This document shows positions 21,672 through 31,324 of a stretch of DNA of 64,000 nucleotides, in pieces. The notes under the pieces are model-generated. The model ran no database searches and was not told the DNA's origin. It saw only the letters and a list, made by a program, of their open reading frames with translations. Position 1 is the first letter of the stretch, and each line of letters starts with the position of its first letter. Source of the DNA: Rugalucina vietnamica (Eukaryota; Mollusca; Bivalvia; Lucinida; Lucinidae); NCBI GenBank assembly GCA_964017185.1, contig OZ024869.1, positions 64,246,931 through 64,310,930 of the forward strand, in the 5' to 3' direction. Both the position numbers and the translations under genes were made by a program.

Positions 21672-24161
21672 CTATAATGTTTCAATAACTTGGGCATGGA
21701 CAAAATAATGATCTGAGTAATATGTTGGGAGCACAGATACGTTGCCAGAACAACATTCTGGAAGATAAATATGATCCAAGCATGATCCCATTCTGTGTGT
21801 GGGCTGTTTAATTATTTGTTGGAAGCCAAATTTGTCCATAAGTCTACTAAAAGGAGAACTGCTTCGTTTCAACCAGTCAAAATTAAAATCTCCCAAAAGA
21901 ATGATCTTTTCCTTTCTTCTTTCTGTAAGCCAAGTTACAATGGTTTCTACATTTGCAGCAAACTCTCTCTGGGGAACAGATGGTGACCTGTAGAGTAAGA
22001 CAACGGTGTGACATTCCTGTCCAAACTGTATGATGACAGATAATACTTCTATAGCCGTGGTTACTGGCACCTCAAGTAAAGTAGCCTTTAAATGATCTGA
22101 GACATACAATGCAATACCATGGTGATTTTCAGCCATATCTGGCTGCTTCATAAACAATCTGTAATTATCAATCTGATGATTCTGTTTATTGTTGTTGGTA
22201 ATGTGTGTCTCCGTGAAGGCAAGAATATCACTGGCCAAGAGGACTGGGTCTGTGGTTATGTCCTTGAAGTGGAGTTTGGCTGAATTTGCATTTAACAATG
22301 CTATTCTAGTACTGGGACATGTAAGCGGTGAAGTCAATTCATGATAGGGTGATGGAAGACGCATTTCTGTAAGAAGCCTTTTCATTTCTTTTTTTACATT
22401 TGTACTTGCTCTTATATTTTCTGGATTGAAGTCTAACAACTGGAGACCTTTAAGAGTTCTCGATCTACTCAAAGCAACATAAGCTTGACCTGGCAAGAAA
22501 CTATGTTTGAAACATACAACTATTTCATCATGAGTAGAACCCTGAACCTTATGAATAGAAGAGCCATGTCCTAGTGTCATTGGAAACTGCAGCCATGTTA
22601 TTTCAAGTCCCTGTTTCTGTCCAGTAGAAAATTTCACCTCCATTCGAGTTATTGGAACAGCATTAGCAGGGAAAGCTGACAAATCAAATCTTGATTCTGC
22701 AATTGCTCTTGAGCCCACATTTGCTTTGTCAAACTGAACTACAACTGCTTTCACTTCTTCTCCACTAGTAGCATTTTGTGGAATGAAGCCCAGGACAGTC
22801 CCTTGTGCTCCATTTACTAGGCCATCTTGTACATCAATATTTCTGACTAACATCACCCTGCACCCTTCACAAATTAGTATTTCCTTTTCTAAACCTCCTG
22901 TATCTTTGGACTTATCTGACACTGTGTAATCTTTCAAGCAAGAAGGTCGCTTTTCTTTTCTTTTTAAGGAAAGAATTGGTTTGTTCAGCTCACCCATTTT
23001 CAAACTATTGTGTGCATTCTTATCAACATTGAGCTTGAATATGTGAAGAACATCTGACTTGTAGACGGGATCAGTTTTGTCTATTTCACAGGTGCGTAAA
23101 AGATCTATGTCTGCTTCTGTGTGCTCAGCTTTTCGAACTCTGTTGAGTAATTCTGCAAATTCAGCATCTTCCTTCTGACGCATAATTTGTGTGAGTTCTA
23201 CTGCTTTGAAGTTGCGTACCCAAATTGAGCCAAACAGACGTTCAAATTTATCAGCTGGTAATTCATATACAGGACTTTGTCCAACTGGTGGCAGCTGATA
23301 CAAGTCTCCAAATGCCAAGACTGTCAGTCCCCCAAAAGGTTTTGACACACCTGTAATTTGTTGTAGTCGTTTGCTGATATGCAAGATCATACTGTTTCCA
23401 ACCATGGAGATTTCATCAATGATGACCATTTGTAAAGACTTCAGTTTAGCTCTCAGTGTGTTACATTTATCATCTGAAAGTTTGATGTAAGTTTTTGTGT
23501 TATTCCTCGGCATAAGTAGTGCAGAGTGTATTGTTGGTGCACCAATGTTGAAGGCTGCTGGGCCAGTGGGAGCCATAAGCAATGCATGGGTTTCACTAGG
23601 GCTCTCACCAGCTTTTCTGAAAACAAAATTAGCCATGTTATGAACAGCTTTAATGAGATGGGACTTGCCCGTCCCTGCACCACCAGTCACAAATATGCAT
23701 TCAGGATCTGTATTCAAGGAGTCATTTTTCTTGTTTTCACACCAGTTAAGCAAATATTGGAATACATTTCTTTGCTCAGCATTTAATGACTGGACAAGTT
23801 GTCTATACTCCAAGTCTGATAAAAGATCTGGAATCAGCTCAACAGCTAAAGCTGGAGCACTTGTCCTCATGGTATCACTTGTGAATCTTAAGTTCTCATT
23901 GGCATCTGGATTGATGACAGCAAAGCCTTCATCTTCTTCAGCACCTTCTTCAAATGCATCTGCTTCTTCATGCTGGGTTTCTGGTGCTACTTGATCCCAG
24001 GCATGTGTTGGCGGACCATGTTCTTGGAAGTTTTCAACTGCTTCATCAACCATCTCTGCATTGCTCATGAGCCTGTTTTCATTGTTTTCAACCAAGTCTT
24101 TTTTTACTGTCAAAATGCTCAGAATGTGACTCATGGCCATCTTGCAAATCAGCTTTTTCAT
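21672..24161 (-). CDS. Helitron helicase-endonuclease part (Pif1 helicase + EEP domain)
   Basis: This frame supplies DNA unwinding and a putative nuclease for rolling-circle transposition. Helicase (superfamily 1B, Pif1/RecD-like): Walker A GGAGTGKS at 160-167, TGPAAFNIGAPTIHS at 199-213, Walker B VIIDEIS at 246-252, GDLYQLPPV at 285-293, HKVQGST at 537-543 and YVALSRSR at 561-568. C-terminus (about 618-829), exonuclease-endonuclease-phosphatase fold: LLNANS with N625, E651, GDFN with D758 and N760, LDHIY with D796, and SDH with D817 and H818; all key residues are present. The Met at 24161 overlaps the Rep frame by 74 nt and is unlikely to be a true start. Family members are continuous Rep-Hel proteins, and the real join is near the A7 run at 24099-24105. 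Confidence 0.9.
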   Translation of the reverse strand: MKKLICKMAMSHILSILTVKKDLVENNENRLMSNAEMVDEAVENFQEHGPPTHAWDQVAPETQHEEADAFEEGAEEDEGFAVINPDANENLRFTSDTMRTSAPALAVELIPDLLSDLEYRQLVQSLNAEQRNVFQYLLNWCENKKNDSLNTDPECIFVTGGAGTGKSHLIKAVHNMANFVFRKAGESPSETHALLMAPTGPAAFNIGAPTIHSALLMPRNNTKTYIKLSDDKCNTLRAKLKSLQMVIIDEISMVGNSMILHISKRLQQITGVSKPFGGLTVLAFGDLYQLPPVGQSPVYELPADKFERLFGSIWVRNFKAVELTQIMRQKEDAEFAELLNRVRKAEHTEADIDLLRTCEIDKTDPVYKSDVLHIFKLNVDKNAHNSLKMGELNKPILSLKRKEKRPSCLKDYTVSDKSKDTGGLEKEILICEGCRVMLVRNIDVQDGLVNGAQGTVLGFIPQNATSGEEVKAVVVQFDKANVGSRAIAESRFDLSAFPANAVPITRMEVKFSTGQKQGLEITWLQFPMTLGHGSSIHKVQGSTHDEIVVCFKHSFLPGQAYVALSRSRTLKGLQLLDFNPENIRASTNVKKEMKRLLTEMRLPSPYHELTSPLTCPSTRIALLNANSAKLHFKDITTDPVLLASDILAFTETHITNNNKQNHQIDNYRLFMKQPDMAENHHGIALYVSDHLKATLLEVPVTTAIEVLSVIIQFGQECHTVVLLYRSPSVPQREFAANVETIVTWLTERRKEKIILLGDFNFDWLKRSSSPFSRLMDKFGFQQIIKQPTHRMGSCLDHIYLPECCSGNVSVLPTYYSDHYFVHAQVIETL

Positions 24162-27100
24162 TTTTCCAGGGCAAGTACAACAGCAACTTGTTGTAAAAGT
24201 ACATTTCGGGTTCTTTTGTCATTGAGCACTGGTGAAAGCGAATGACATTAGGTTTTGTCTTTCTCTTCATTCTGCCTAGATTGTTTGACAGAACACTGAC
24301 ATGGGAAGACTTTTCTGCTTCTGTGTCAGTACTCAATGCTGGATATATATCTGAAGCATCATCATTCACTTTACAGGTTGTAACCTCATACCACATAGAA
24401 AACTCAGCTAGACACATTTCATTCAATACAGCAGGTCTTGCAGCATATCTTTCCAGCAGATTAGGTAGAAATATATCCGGCTCATCATCTTCCATTGATG
24501 CTAGTTGTGTCTGTGATTTTAGTATACGTACTCTTCTCTCAGGATAACCTGTAGGAATCCACACAGTCTTAAAGTTTGACTGATACAGGGGAAGTCCAAG
24601 GAGTCTGTAGACAGCTTCCTGAGCACTAACCGCTCTTGAATTAGCAAATGCATCGGCAACTTTACTCATTTGTTTGCTAATGGCCAAATTACTCATTTCT
24701 TTTGAAACGGCTTGTAGGACCAAGCCCATCTCTCTTTCGTCTTTTGTTACATAGCTTGTGATGTAGTGTATTGCTGCATAGGGACTAACAACATATTGTA
24801 GGTCCATATTGGCTTGCCATCCTGTCAAGAGGTGAGCATTGTAGTTGTTGATGTTGATTTCAGATGGTTTCCTTTTAAGATGAAGAGTAGCATCTTTAGC
24901 AGCAAACAGTAGAGCAAAGTTGTACTCATCTGGGGATAGTTCTGCCTCAGTTAAGATATCAAAGAGGCTGACATCTTTCAGGTTTTCATGGTTTTCCATA
25001 CATTCTTTCATTCTGTTCAAAATTTCATGGGCTTGCTTGCGTAGAATACCCTTCTGTTCAGAGTCAATATCTTTCGTTTGTTCAGGGCGTGCCAGTATTG
25101 TTTCCTCAGAAGGTGGTCGAGGAAAGTTAAACCTGCATGAGTTGCCTCTCTTTTTACATGACGCTGAACAGGAATGCCTCTGAAGTTCTGTGACAAGGTT
25201 CTTTAGATTGTCATCTTCAACAGGTATAGTTGCTGACACATATTCATCAACAAACTCACAGATCTTTTTTGTGTCTGAATCTGGTTGTGGTGCTTCTTCT
25301 ACCCATAAGATGGCATGGGCATGAGGTGAGCCCCTCTGTTGAAACTCTATTCGATAGAAGTAGTTAGTAATTTTCCCAAGAGGGGCTGCATCTGATAAAA
25401 TGACATCTGTGAAGAGGGACTGTAATTTGTGATGAAAATGTCTAGCAGCTGTCACAGGGTTTGAACGTAGCAGTTCACACTTCTCCTCCCAAGTCATGCC
25501 TCTGATTTGTTCTTCAGATAACATTCTGCCTTGTTGTCTTGCTATGCCCTGCAATGTGTCTGTCCATCTAAGATCTGCCGCTGATAGTGTCATGAACCAT
25601 GTGAATATCTTCAATTGTTTTATTGCAGAAAGTAACTTAAACATGACTTGCTGCCAGTATGGTGGACTACCTCTAATTGGTCTTAAGAACCGATAAGCTT
25701 CGTCCTTCATAAGCAATGGTCTAATCCTGTCTGGATTCTTAAAGGCTGCTGCAGTAAATTCTTCTCCACCTTCGTTTGCACCAAATGATTTCCTCAGAGC
25801 CACTGATATTGAATTACGTATCTGCTGCCACTCAGAAAGGAACTGTCCAACGAACAAATACTCTGTATTTGATGCAAACTTGCCACCATGCTCTAGTATT
25901 CTGCGCTGGAAGTATTTTTTGGCTGAAATTGATACAGGTCTTTCATATGTCAAACCAAACTTTCCTGATGGAAACAGAGTAGGGAAGGCCAGTTCTTCAA
26001 ATTTTTCATCATTTAGCATATTTATTGGCCTTTTTCCTTCCCCAGGAGCTATAGACATTACTCTATTTGTGACATCAATAGATGGATCATCTGGCTGAAT
26101 ACATGAATCTAACTTTATGCCCCGCAGTCTGGAACCTGTTTCTTCTTCAACAGTTTCATCATCAGAGTCATCATCCAATGGAGCCTCAGTTGTATTGTCA
26201 CCTGTATTTTCTGCTTCTTTGTTGACTGTGATGTCTGTTGTTAATTCAGCCCAAGTGTCTTGATCCTCCTCTGCACTCCTCTGCTCCCATTCTTCTCTTC
26301 CTTCAATGTCTGAATATAGGACATTATTTGCTTTCAACCACCGAAATGCTTCTTTTACTCTGTTTGGTCTAATATATTGAAAATTAACGTGACCAGAGTA
26401 CTGAACTTTACGTTTTAGCTTTAATGGCAAAAACCCAGCTTCTGAAGGTGTTCTTGGCAAGGCTTCACAAACCTGTCCTGCTTGTACTGGAACATTAACT
26501 ACAGCGCCTTTGATTCCTCTTTGTCGTCCCTTTGGAAGAGCCAGTAATTTCATGAATGGATACCTCTGTGATAGAAGTCTTTCTTCCAAAGAACTTAAAC
26601 TATTCAATTCTGGTGGACTGTCAGGTAATGCTAGATTGTTGGAATTTGATTGAGGTGGAAGCTTATTGTTCATTATATGACTCTGACAAGTTTTGCACAA
26701 CCATTCTTTGTTTTTTGCTGATAGTTTGCCAGACAGGCACATCTGACGTAATGGTTCAGCAACATTCTTAAATAGAATTTCCTTTGCTTCAATTACAGAC
26801 TTTCTATACAGCATCCTGTTGCAACAAGTACATACATATTCAGCAAACTCTGTAATGTGTGTCTTAAAATTATGTAATGCCTCTTCTATAGACTTCACTT
26901 TTCTGCGGAGTCGTGTTTGCTCTCTGTCTTTTTCTTTCACCTCTTCTCGCTGACTTTCAGATAAACCTTCCCTTTGCAGTCTTTTTTGGTCTCTGTCTTT
27001 AGCTTTCACCTCTTCTCTCTGACATTCGGATAAACCCTCTCTTTGCTGTCTCATTTGTTCTCTATTTTTAGCTTTCACCTCTTCTCTCTGACTTTCATAT

Positions 27101-28770
27101 AAACTTTCTCTCTTCTGTCTCATTTGTTCTCTAGTTTTAGCTTTTTCCTCTTCTTGCTGACCTTCAGATAAACTCTTTCTACGCTGTCTCATTCTGTCTC
27201 TGTCTTTAGCTTTAACTTCTTCTCGCTGTTCAGCATTTAACTGTTGTCTATATTGTCTCATTAGGTCCCGACACTTAACATTTCCTTGTTCTTTTTGTTG
27301 AGGATTCCTAAACTTCCTTTGTTTAGATTTAACATCTTTGTTACTGACTTTTAATTTCAAATCTGATTCAGTTTCTTCAAGCCTTTTTTTATTTTCTTCC
27401 ATTAATTTGCTGTAACTCTTCTGATAATCAGCTTGTGACTGAAAATAATTTTGCAGCCGTTGCATTTCATCAGGAACTGTCGGAAACATACTGAAAGTAC
27501 CCTGTTTTAGACTTTTTAGTAGATGTTGTCTGATACCTGACATTAAAAATCCTGTTTGTCGCAATGGAATTTGTTTCAGCAGTAAAGCTACAGTAAAAGC
27601 AATAGCAAAAATGCCACATGATTCTGAGTCTAATTGGTGTTGTGGAATACAGTAATTAATTGGGGTCTCAGGATTTTCTGCCAAACCTTTGTATACAATC
27701 TTTAATTGAGGCAAAACTTGTTCAATTCTTTCATGGGCATATACACTGTCATATATGGTGATAGTTTTCATAAACTGGTAAGACAAGATGTAATGACATG
27801 GCACAAAGTGCATTTGAACTGCAGTACATGCTGAAGGTATACGGTCAGCTTCAGGAACTTGCTGTCCCATAAGGATATGTGCATAAATATATGAAGGACG
27901 CAAAAGCCCATGTGTCACATTAAACTGTTTTTTTAGTAACATTGATGACAAATCTAGGACTTCTATTGGAAGTTCACCATAAAGGACATTGTTTGACAGT
28001 TTATCTTCATGACACACCGTGAAAAGGCCAGGATCTGCGGCCAGACAGGAGTGATAATTACTTTCAGTACTTTTTGAAACAATCGGTTCACTGGTAAACT
28101 GGCTTGTATACACATATTCTGTATTGTCTTGCAATATTTCTGGACTTGTGACTGGTTCTGAATCCGTAACACTATTATTATCTGATCTGTTCCAACTGGT
28201 AACAGGGACAGGCTGTGTTTGTGTCTGGTTTTGTGAAATGTCCAACCTACTGACTGTTTCAGAATCAGAAATAGTATCATTGGATTTATAGTGTCTAGTA
28301 ACTTGTACAGGTTCTCCAGTTGTAGTCGATGATCTGTCCCATTTTCTGAATGGATCTGTTTGAGTAATACCACTATTTGATTTGGTATCAGGGACAGATG
28401 CTGTTCTGATATTATTTTGTGTTTCTTCCTGTGCAATGACTGGGGCCGAATCGACAACAGAATAGCCATGTGCCGTGTCTAACTCCATAACAAGGACAGA
28501 GTCTGTTATTTGCTTATTTTGTGATCTGTACTTTCGTCTTGTAGCAACTGAATCATTTGCAGTCTCTTCAGTGTTTTGGGGTGAAGTCATTGGGATAAAA
28601 CACCGTTTCTGTTGTATATTTGTACTATTTGCGGCAGCTTCTGCTGTTGGTACAGGTTTATCATCTTGAACAATGACATTCAGAGGTGTCCCATCCTCAA
28701 TTCGTCGTCGTTTCATCCGCTCCTTGTTTTCTTCCTGTCTCTGTCTTTTCGATTTACCTTTAGTCTTCAT
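24088..28770 (-). CDS. Helitron Rep part with N-terminal Ulp1-like protease domain
   Basis: 1560 residues, on the ATG shortly after a predicted 3' splice site. The N-terminus is basic, then Ser/Thr-rich and disordered (to about 240). Residues 270-430 look like a C48/Ulp1-type cysteine protease: H326, D341 (YDS), Q379 and C385 (SCGIFAIAF); the Gln-Cys spacing of six and the other spacings are close to yeast Ulp1 as I recall it. Residues 505-625 are about five charged repeats of ~25 residues (REEVKAKDR), probably coiled coil. Residues 647-760 have CTCC and CKTC pairs and a PFMKLLALPKG/VVNVP region like DUF6570. A Helitron_like_N region starts at 945. The HUH motif is PHAHAILW (H1150, H1152), with candidate catalytic Tyr at 1336 and 1340 (HYITSYVTK). 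It nicks and joins DNA ends. The frame ends in the wrong phase, at an A7 run. Confidence 0.88.
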   Translation of the reverse strand: MKTKGKSKRQRQEENKERMKRRRIEDGTPLNVIVQDDKPVPTAEAAANSTNIQQKRCFIPMTSPQNTEETANDSVATRRKYRSQNKQITDSVLVMELDTAHGYSVVDSAPVIAQEETQNNIRTASVPDTKSNSGITQTDPFRKWDRSSTTTGEPVQVTRHYKSNDTISDSETVSRLDISQNQTQTQPVPVTSWNRSDNNSVTDSEPVTSPEILQDNTEYVYTSQFTSEPIVSKSTESNYHSCLAADPGLFTVCHEDKLSNNVLYGELPIEVLDLSSMLLKKQFNVTHGLLRPSYIYAHILMGQQVPEADRIPSACTAVQMHFVPCHYILSYQFMKTITIYDSVYAHERIEQVLPQLKIVYKGLAENPETPINYCIPQHQLDSESCGIFAIAFTVALLLKQIPLRQTGFLMSGIRQHLLKSLKQGTFSMFPTVPDEMQRLQNYFQSQADYQKSYSKLMEENKKRLEETESDLKLKVSNKDVKSKQRKFRNPQQKEQGNVKCRDLMRQYRQQLNAEQREEVKAKDRDRMRQRRKSLSEGQQEEEKAKTREQMRQKRESLYESQREEVKAKNREQMRQQREGLSECQREEVKAKDRDQKRLQREGLSESQREEVKEKDREQTRLRRKVKSIEEALHNFKTHITEFAEYVCTCCNRMLYRKSVIEAKEILFKNVAEPLRQMCLSGKLSAKNKEWLCKTCQSHIMNNKLPPQSNSNNLALPDSPPELNSLSSLEERLLSQRYPFMKLLALPKGRQRGIKGAVVNVPVQAGQVCEALPRTPSEAGFLPLKLKRKVQYSGHVNFQYIRPNRVKEAFRWLKANNVLYSDIEGREEWEQRSAEEDQDTWAELTTDITVNKEAENTGDNTTEAPLDDDSDDETVEEETGSRLRGIKLDSCIQPDDPSIDVTNRVMSIAPGEGKRPINMLNDEKFEELAFPTLFPSGKFGLTYERPVSISAKKYFQRRILEHGGKFASNTEYLFVGQFLSEWQQIRNSISVALRKSFGANEGGEEFTAAAFKNPDRIRPLLMKDEAYRFLRPIRGSPPYWQQVMFKLLSAIKQLKIFTWFMTLSAADLRWTDTLQGIARQQGRMLSEEQIRGMTWEEKCELLRSNPVTAARHFHHKLQSLFTDVILSDAAPLGKITNYFYRIEFQQRGSPHAHAILWVEEAPQPDSDTKKICEFVDEYVSATIPVEDDNLKNLVTELQRHSCSASCKKRGNSCRFNFPRPPSEETILARPEQTKDIDSEQKGILRKQAHEILNRMKECMENHENLKDVSLFDILTEAELSPDEYNFALLFAAKDATLHLKRKPSEININNYNAHLLTGWQANMDLQYVVSPYAAIHYITSYVTKDEREMGLVLQAVSKEMSNLAISKQMSKVADAFANSRAVSAQEAVYRLLGLPLYQSNFKTVWIPTGYPERRVRILKSQTQLASMEDDEPDIFLPNLLERYAARPAVLNEMCLAEFSMWYEVTTCKVNDDASDIYPALSTDTEAEKSSHVSVLSNNLGRMKRKTKPNVIRFHQCSMTKEPEMYFYNKLLLYLPWKNEKADLQDGHESHSEHFDSKKRLG
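24099..24105 (-). other. A7 homopolymer where the Rep and helicase frames part
   Basis: In the sense strand the Rep frame reads AGT AAA AAA AGA, leading to a stop five codons on. The helicase frame reads AAA AAA GAC through the same run. One A fewer would make Rep-Hel continuous, giving about 2,365 residues. This could be a mutation, a homopolymer sequencing error, or translational slippage of +1 (or -2). The usual -1 slippery pattern does not fit the direction needed. Confidence 0.8.
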
Positions 28771-29121
28771 TGTTCACCTGAAACGATAGAAATACTATTT
28801 AAAATATTTGTTAAATTATCTACTGAGCCAAGTAATGCAGATGACTATACCTTTCATGAAATCTCTAGGTAGAGTTCAGACTAGTAAAATTTCTGGACTG
28901 AAGCTTAACCTAGTTTAAAAGGTACACCTCTCCACTAGTTGGCTTTTCCCAATAAATGCATACTTACCTTTCCGAACACATATTTCTAAATTAAAAACAT
29001 TCCATGGTCCATGCACAATAAATCTTCATTTAGCGTGTGTGATGAAAACGCCAAGAAGATGCTCTGAACACTGCCACAACTTTAACATTTAGTGGATGGC
29101 AAAGTTGTTTTTTCTGCTTTT
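28727..29121 (-). repeat. leader duplication, proximal copy
   Basis: A unit of about 395 bp covers the first ~15 codons of Rep, the predicted leader intron and its upstream exon. It is repeated in tandem at 29122-29445. Shared landmarks include CAAGTAATGCAG, TTTCATGAAATCTCTA and GGTACACCTCTCCA. Confidence 0.65.
28778..28967 (-). other. predicted leader intron of the Helitron gene (proximal copy)
   Basis: In the sense strand a strong donor AAAG/GTAAGTATG at 28967 and an acceptor TCGTTTCAG/GTGAACA at 28778 bracket 190 nt, ending seven bases before the ATG of the Rep frame. Both sites match consensus well. The same pair recurs in the upstream duplicate at 29174-29355. Confidence 0.5.
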
Positions 29122-29445
29122 GGACTCTTCCTGCCTCAGCCTTTTCGAATGCCCTTTATTCTTCATTGATCACCTGAAATGATAACAACTGATTAAAACT
29201 TGTTATACTATTGACTGTGCCAAGTAATGCAGCTGTATAACTTTTCATGAAATCTCTAAGTATAGTTCAGACCAATAAAATTTCTAGTCTGAATCTAAAC
29301 CTAGTTTAAAAAGGTACACCTCTCCATTAGTTGGCATTTCCCAAAAAATGCTTACCTTTACTGCTCAGCACATATTTGTAAACTAAGAACATTCCATTTT
29401 CCATATGCTATAAGTCTTCATTAAGTTCATGTCATAAAAAGCAGA
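29122..29445 (-). repeat. leader duplication, distal copy with a decayed Rep start
   Basis: It repeats 28727-29121, including a second ATG followed by MKNKGHSKRLRQEES, clearly related to the MKTKGKSKRQRQEEN of the real start. Its own donor (TAAAG/GTAAGCA at 29355) and acceptor (CATTTCAG/GTGATCA at 29174) are kept. The distal reading frame does not connect to Rep. The copies differ by scattered changes, so the duplication is not new. Confidence 0.6.
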
Positions 29446-29760
29446 GAAGGTGTCGGTCTGCAAATGCTTGTAAACCATGCTATGGCCCCAAAAGCTTTGT
29501 GAATGGTGGAGACGCAAGCACCCTGTCTACTATCCTGATCAGCCGATTTCCCAGACACAAATAGTGGAATTTCCATATTAAGCTTAAAGCCTTAGACTGC
29601 TTACATATGCAGACTTATGGTAAATTAAGTGAAATTTCATTCTCAAGTGAATCTACTCAGTTGCCTCTGGGAACTATGGCCTCAGTTGCCTCTGGGAACT
29701 ATGGCCTGAATGCAGGCTTAAAATGGGGTTAAAGCTTTGAAGAATTTCATAAGTCTGTCA
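29446..29760. other. no gene; short perfect duplication
   Basis: A 25-bp unit (CAGTTGCCTCTGGGAACTAT plus GGCCT) occurs twice in tandem without mismatch at 29658-29707. No other feature is supported. Confidence 0.5.
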
Positions 29761-29764
29761 AATT

Positions 29765-31195
29765 TGCAAAAAAGGTATCAAAGGTTGACCAGGTTATGTT
29801 CTCATCAGCCTCAATCAGTATACTAAATAGGAAGCATGTAGCTTAAATACTTTTTTAAGATTTGTTGCACTGTGTTGCACAAAAATGTTGCACACAAGAT
29901 TTTCAAATTATTTTTTCAAGGGGCATAATTCAGAAAAATGCACAAATTGGGTATGAATAAATGAACTATTTGTTCATGAGGAATGTGCATACGAAATTTC
30001 AAAACCCTAGTATTCACCGTTCAAAATTCTCTGGAAAGTAGAAAAATCAATCACAATCTCAAAATTCTGTCAAAATTTGACAAAAAGTTCTCAAAAGTCA
30101 AAATTTGACAAAAAGTTCTCAAAAGTTAGTCAGGTAATTTTATCATGCGGAATGAGCATATGCAATTTCAAAACACTAGTAGTCATCTTTCAAAAGTGTA
30201 AAAAATCTAAAAAAAAAAAGGAAAATCAATCAAAATTCTGTAAATCTGTGTAAACTTGACAAAATGTTATCAAACGTTAATCAGGTGATCTGCTCATCAT
30301 CCACAGTGAGTATACTAAATTTGAAGGCTCTAGCTTATACACGTTTTGAGATATCTTGCACACAAGGTTTTCAAAAAAAAATCAAAGGGGGATAATCCAG
30401 AAAAGGGCAATAACCGAGACAAGAAAAAAATATGGCTCAACTATTTTTTCATGAGGAATGTGCATATGCAATTTCAAAACCCTACCATTTTAACTGTTAA
30501 AAAGTTTAAAAGTGGAAAATCAATCAAAATTTCAAAATTCTGTTATTCCGTCAAAATTTGACAAAAAGTTCTCAAAAGTTAATCAGGTGATCTACTCATC
30601 ATCCTCAATGAGTATACCAAATTTGAAGGCTCTAGCTTATACACTTTTTGAGATATCTAGCACACAAGGTTTTCAAAAATAAAATCCAAAGGGGGATAAT
30701 CCAGAAAAGGGCAATAACCGAGACAAGAAAAAAAATACGGGTCAACTATTTTTTCATGAGGAATGTGTATATGGAATTTCAAAACCCTAGCATTAACTGT
30801 TAAAAAGTTTAAAATTCTCCAAAAAGTGGAAAATTAATAAAAAATTCAAAATTCTGTAATTTTGTCAAAATTTGACAAAAAGTTCTCAAAAGTTGATCAG
30901 GTGATGTACTCATCATCCTCAATGAGTATACCAAATTTGAAGGCTCTAGCTTATACACTTTTTGAGATATCTTGCACACAAGGTTTTCAAATTTTAAATT
31001 CAAAGGGGGATAATCCAGAAAAGGGCCATAACTGAGACAAGAAAAAAAATATGGGTCAACTATTTTTTCATGAGGAATGTGCATATGAAATTTTAAAACC
31101 CTACCATTCACCGTTCCAAAGTTAACGGACACACACACAGACAGACAAGCCAAAAGCAATATGCCCTTCCAACTTTTTCAAAGTTGGGGGCATAA
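29765..31195 (+). repeat. tandem array of ~302-314-bp units with a terminal hairpin
   Basis: The anchor GAGTATACYAAATTTGAAGG occurs at 30308, 30610 and 30924 (spacings 302 and 314), with a more diverged unit from about 29810. Each unit has GAGATATCTTGCACACAAGG, GGGGGATAATCCAGAAAAGG, CATGAGGAATGTGCATATG and GTCAAAATTTGACAAAAAG. The array ends with ACACACACAGACAGACAAGCC and a CCAACTTTTTCAAAGTTGG hairpin before GGGGCATAAT, an ending I recognise from bivalve repeats. Frames inside (for example 30809-31159 minus) are shadows of the repeat. Confidence 0.75.
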
Positions 31196-31324
31196 TAAAA
31201 ATGGGTTAACTGTCAGTATTCAAACATGGCATTCACTGTAGTGTACGAAAGATTCTAATTTATCGCCGCAATTGTAAAGTAATAGACCAACATTTTTTTC
31301 AGTCAATGGTTGTCAGGTGTTAAA

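Larger units (their letters stand above)
21491..29445 (-). mobile_element. autonomous Helitron/Helentron-type element, nearly intact
   Basis: The element carries the full rolling-circle set on one strand: HUH Rep, Pif1-type helicase and a C-terminal AP-endonuclease-like domain. The added endonuclease points to the Helentron/Helitron2 branch. The gene occupies 21672-28770 in two overlapping frames, and a duplicated spliced leader reaches ~29440. Neither element end is certain: I did not find a convincing 5' TC or a hairpin plus CTRR end, and Helentron ends differ from these anyway. The tandem array at 20047-21490 may be inside the element, as satellites often are in Helentrons, or may flank it. 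The stated limits are therefore approximate. Confidence 0.8.

Noticed and set aside
30809-31159. 116-codon minus frame
   Set aside because: It lies in the ~302-314-bp repeat array, and the same frame is broken in sister units.
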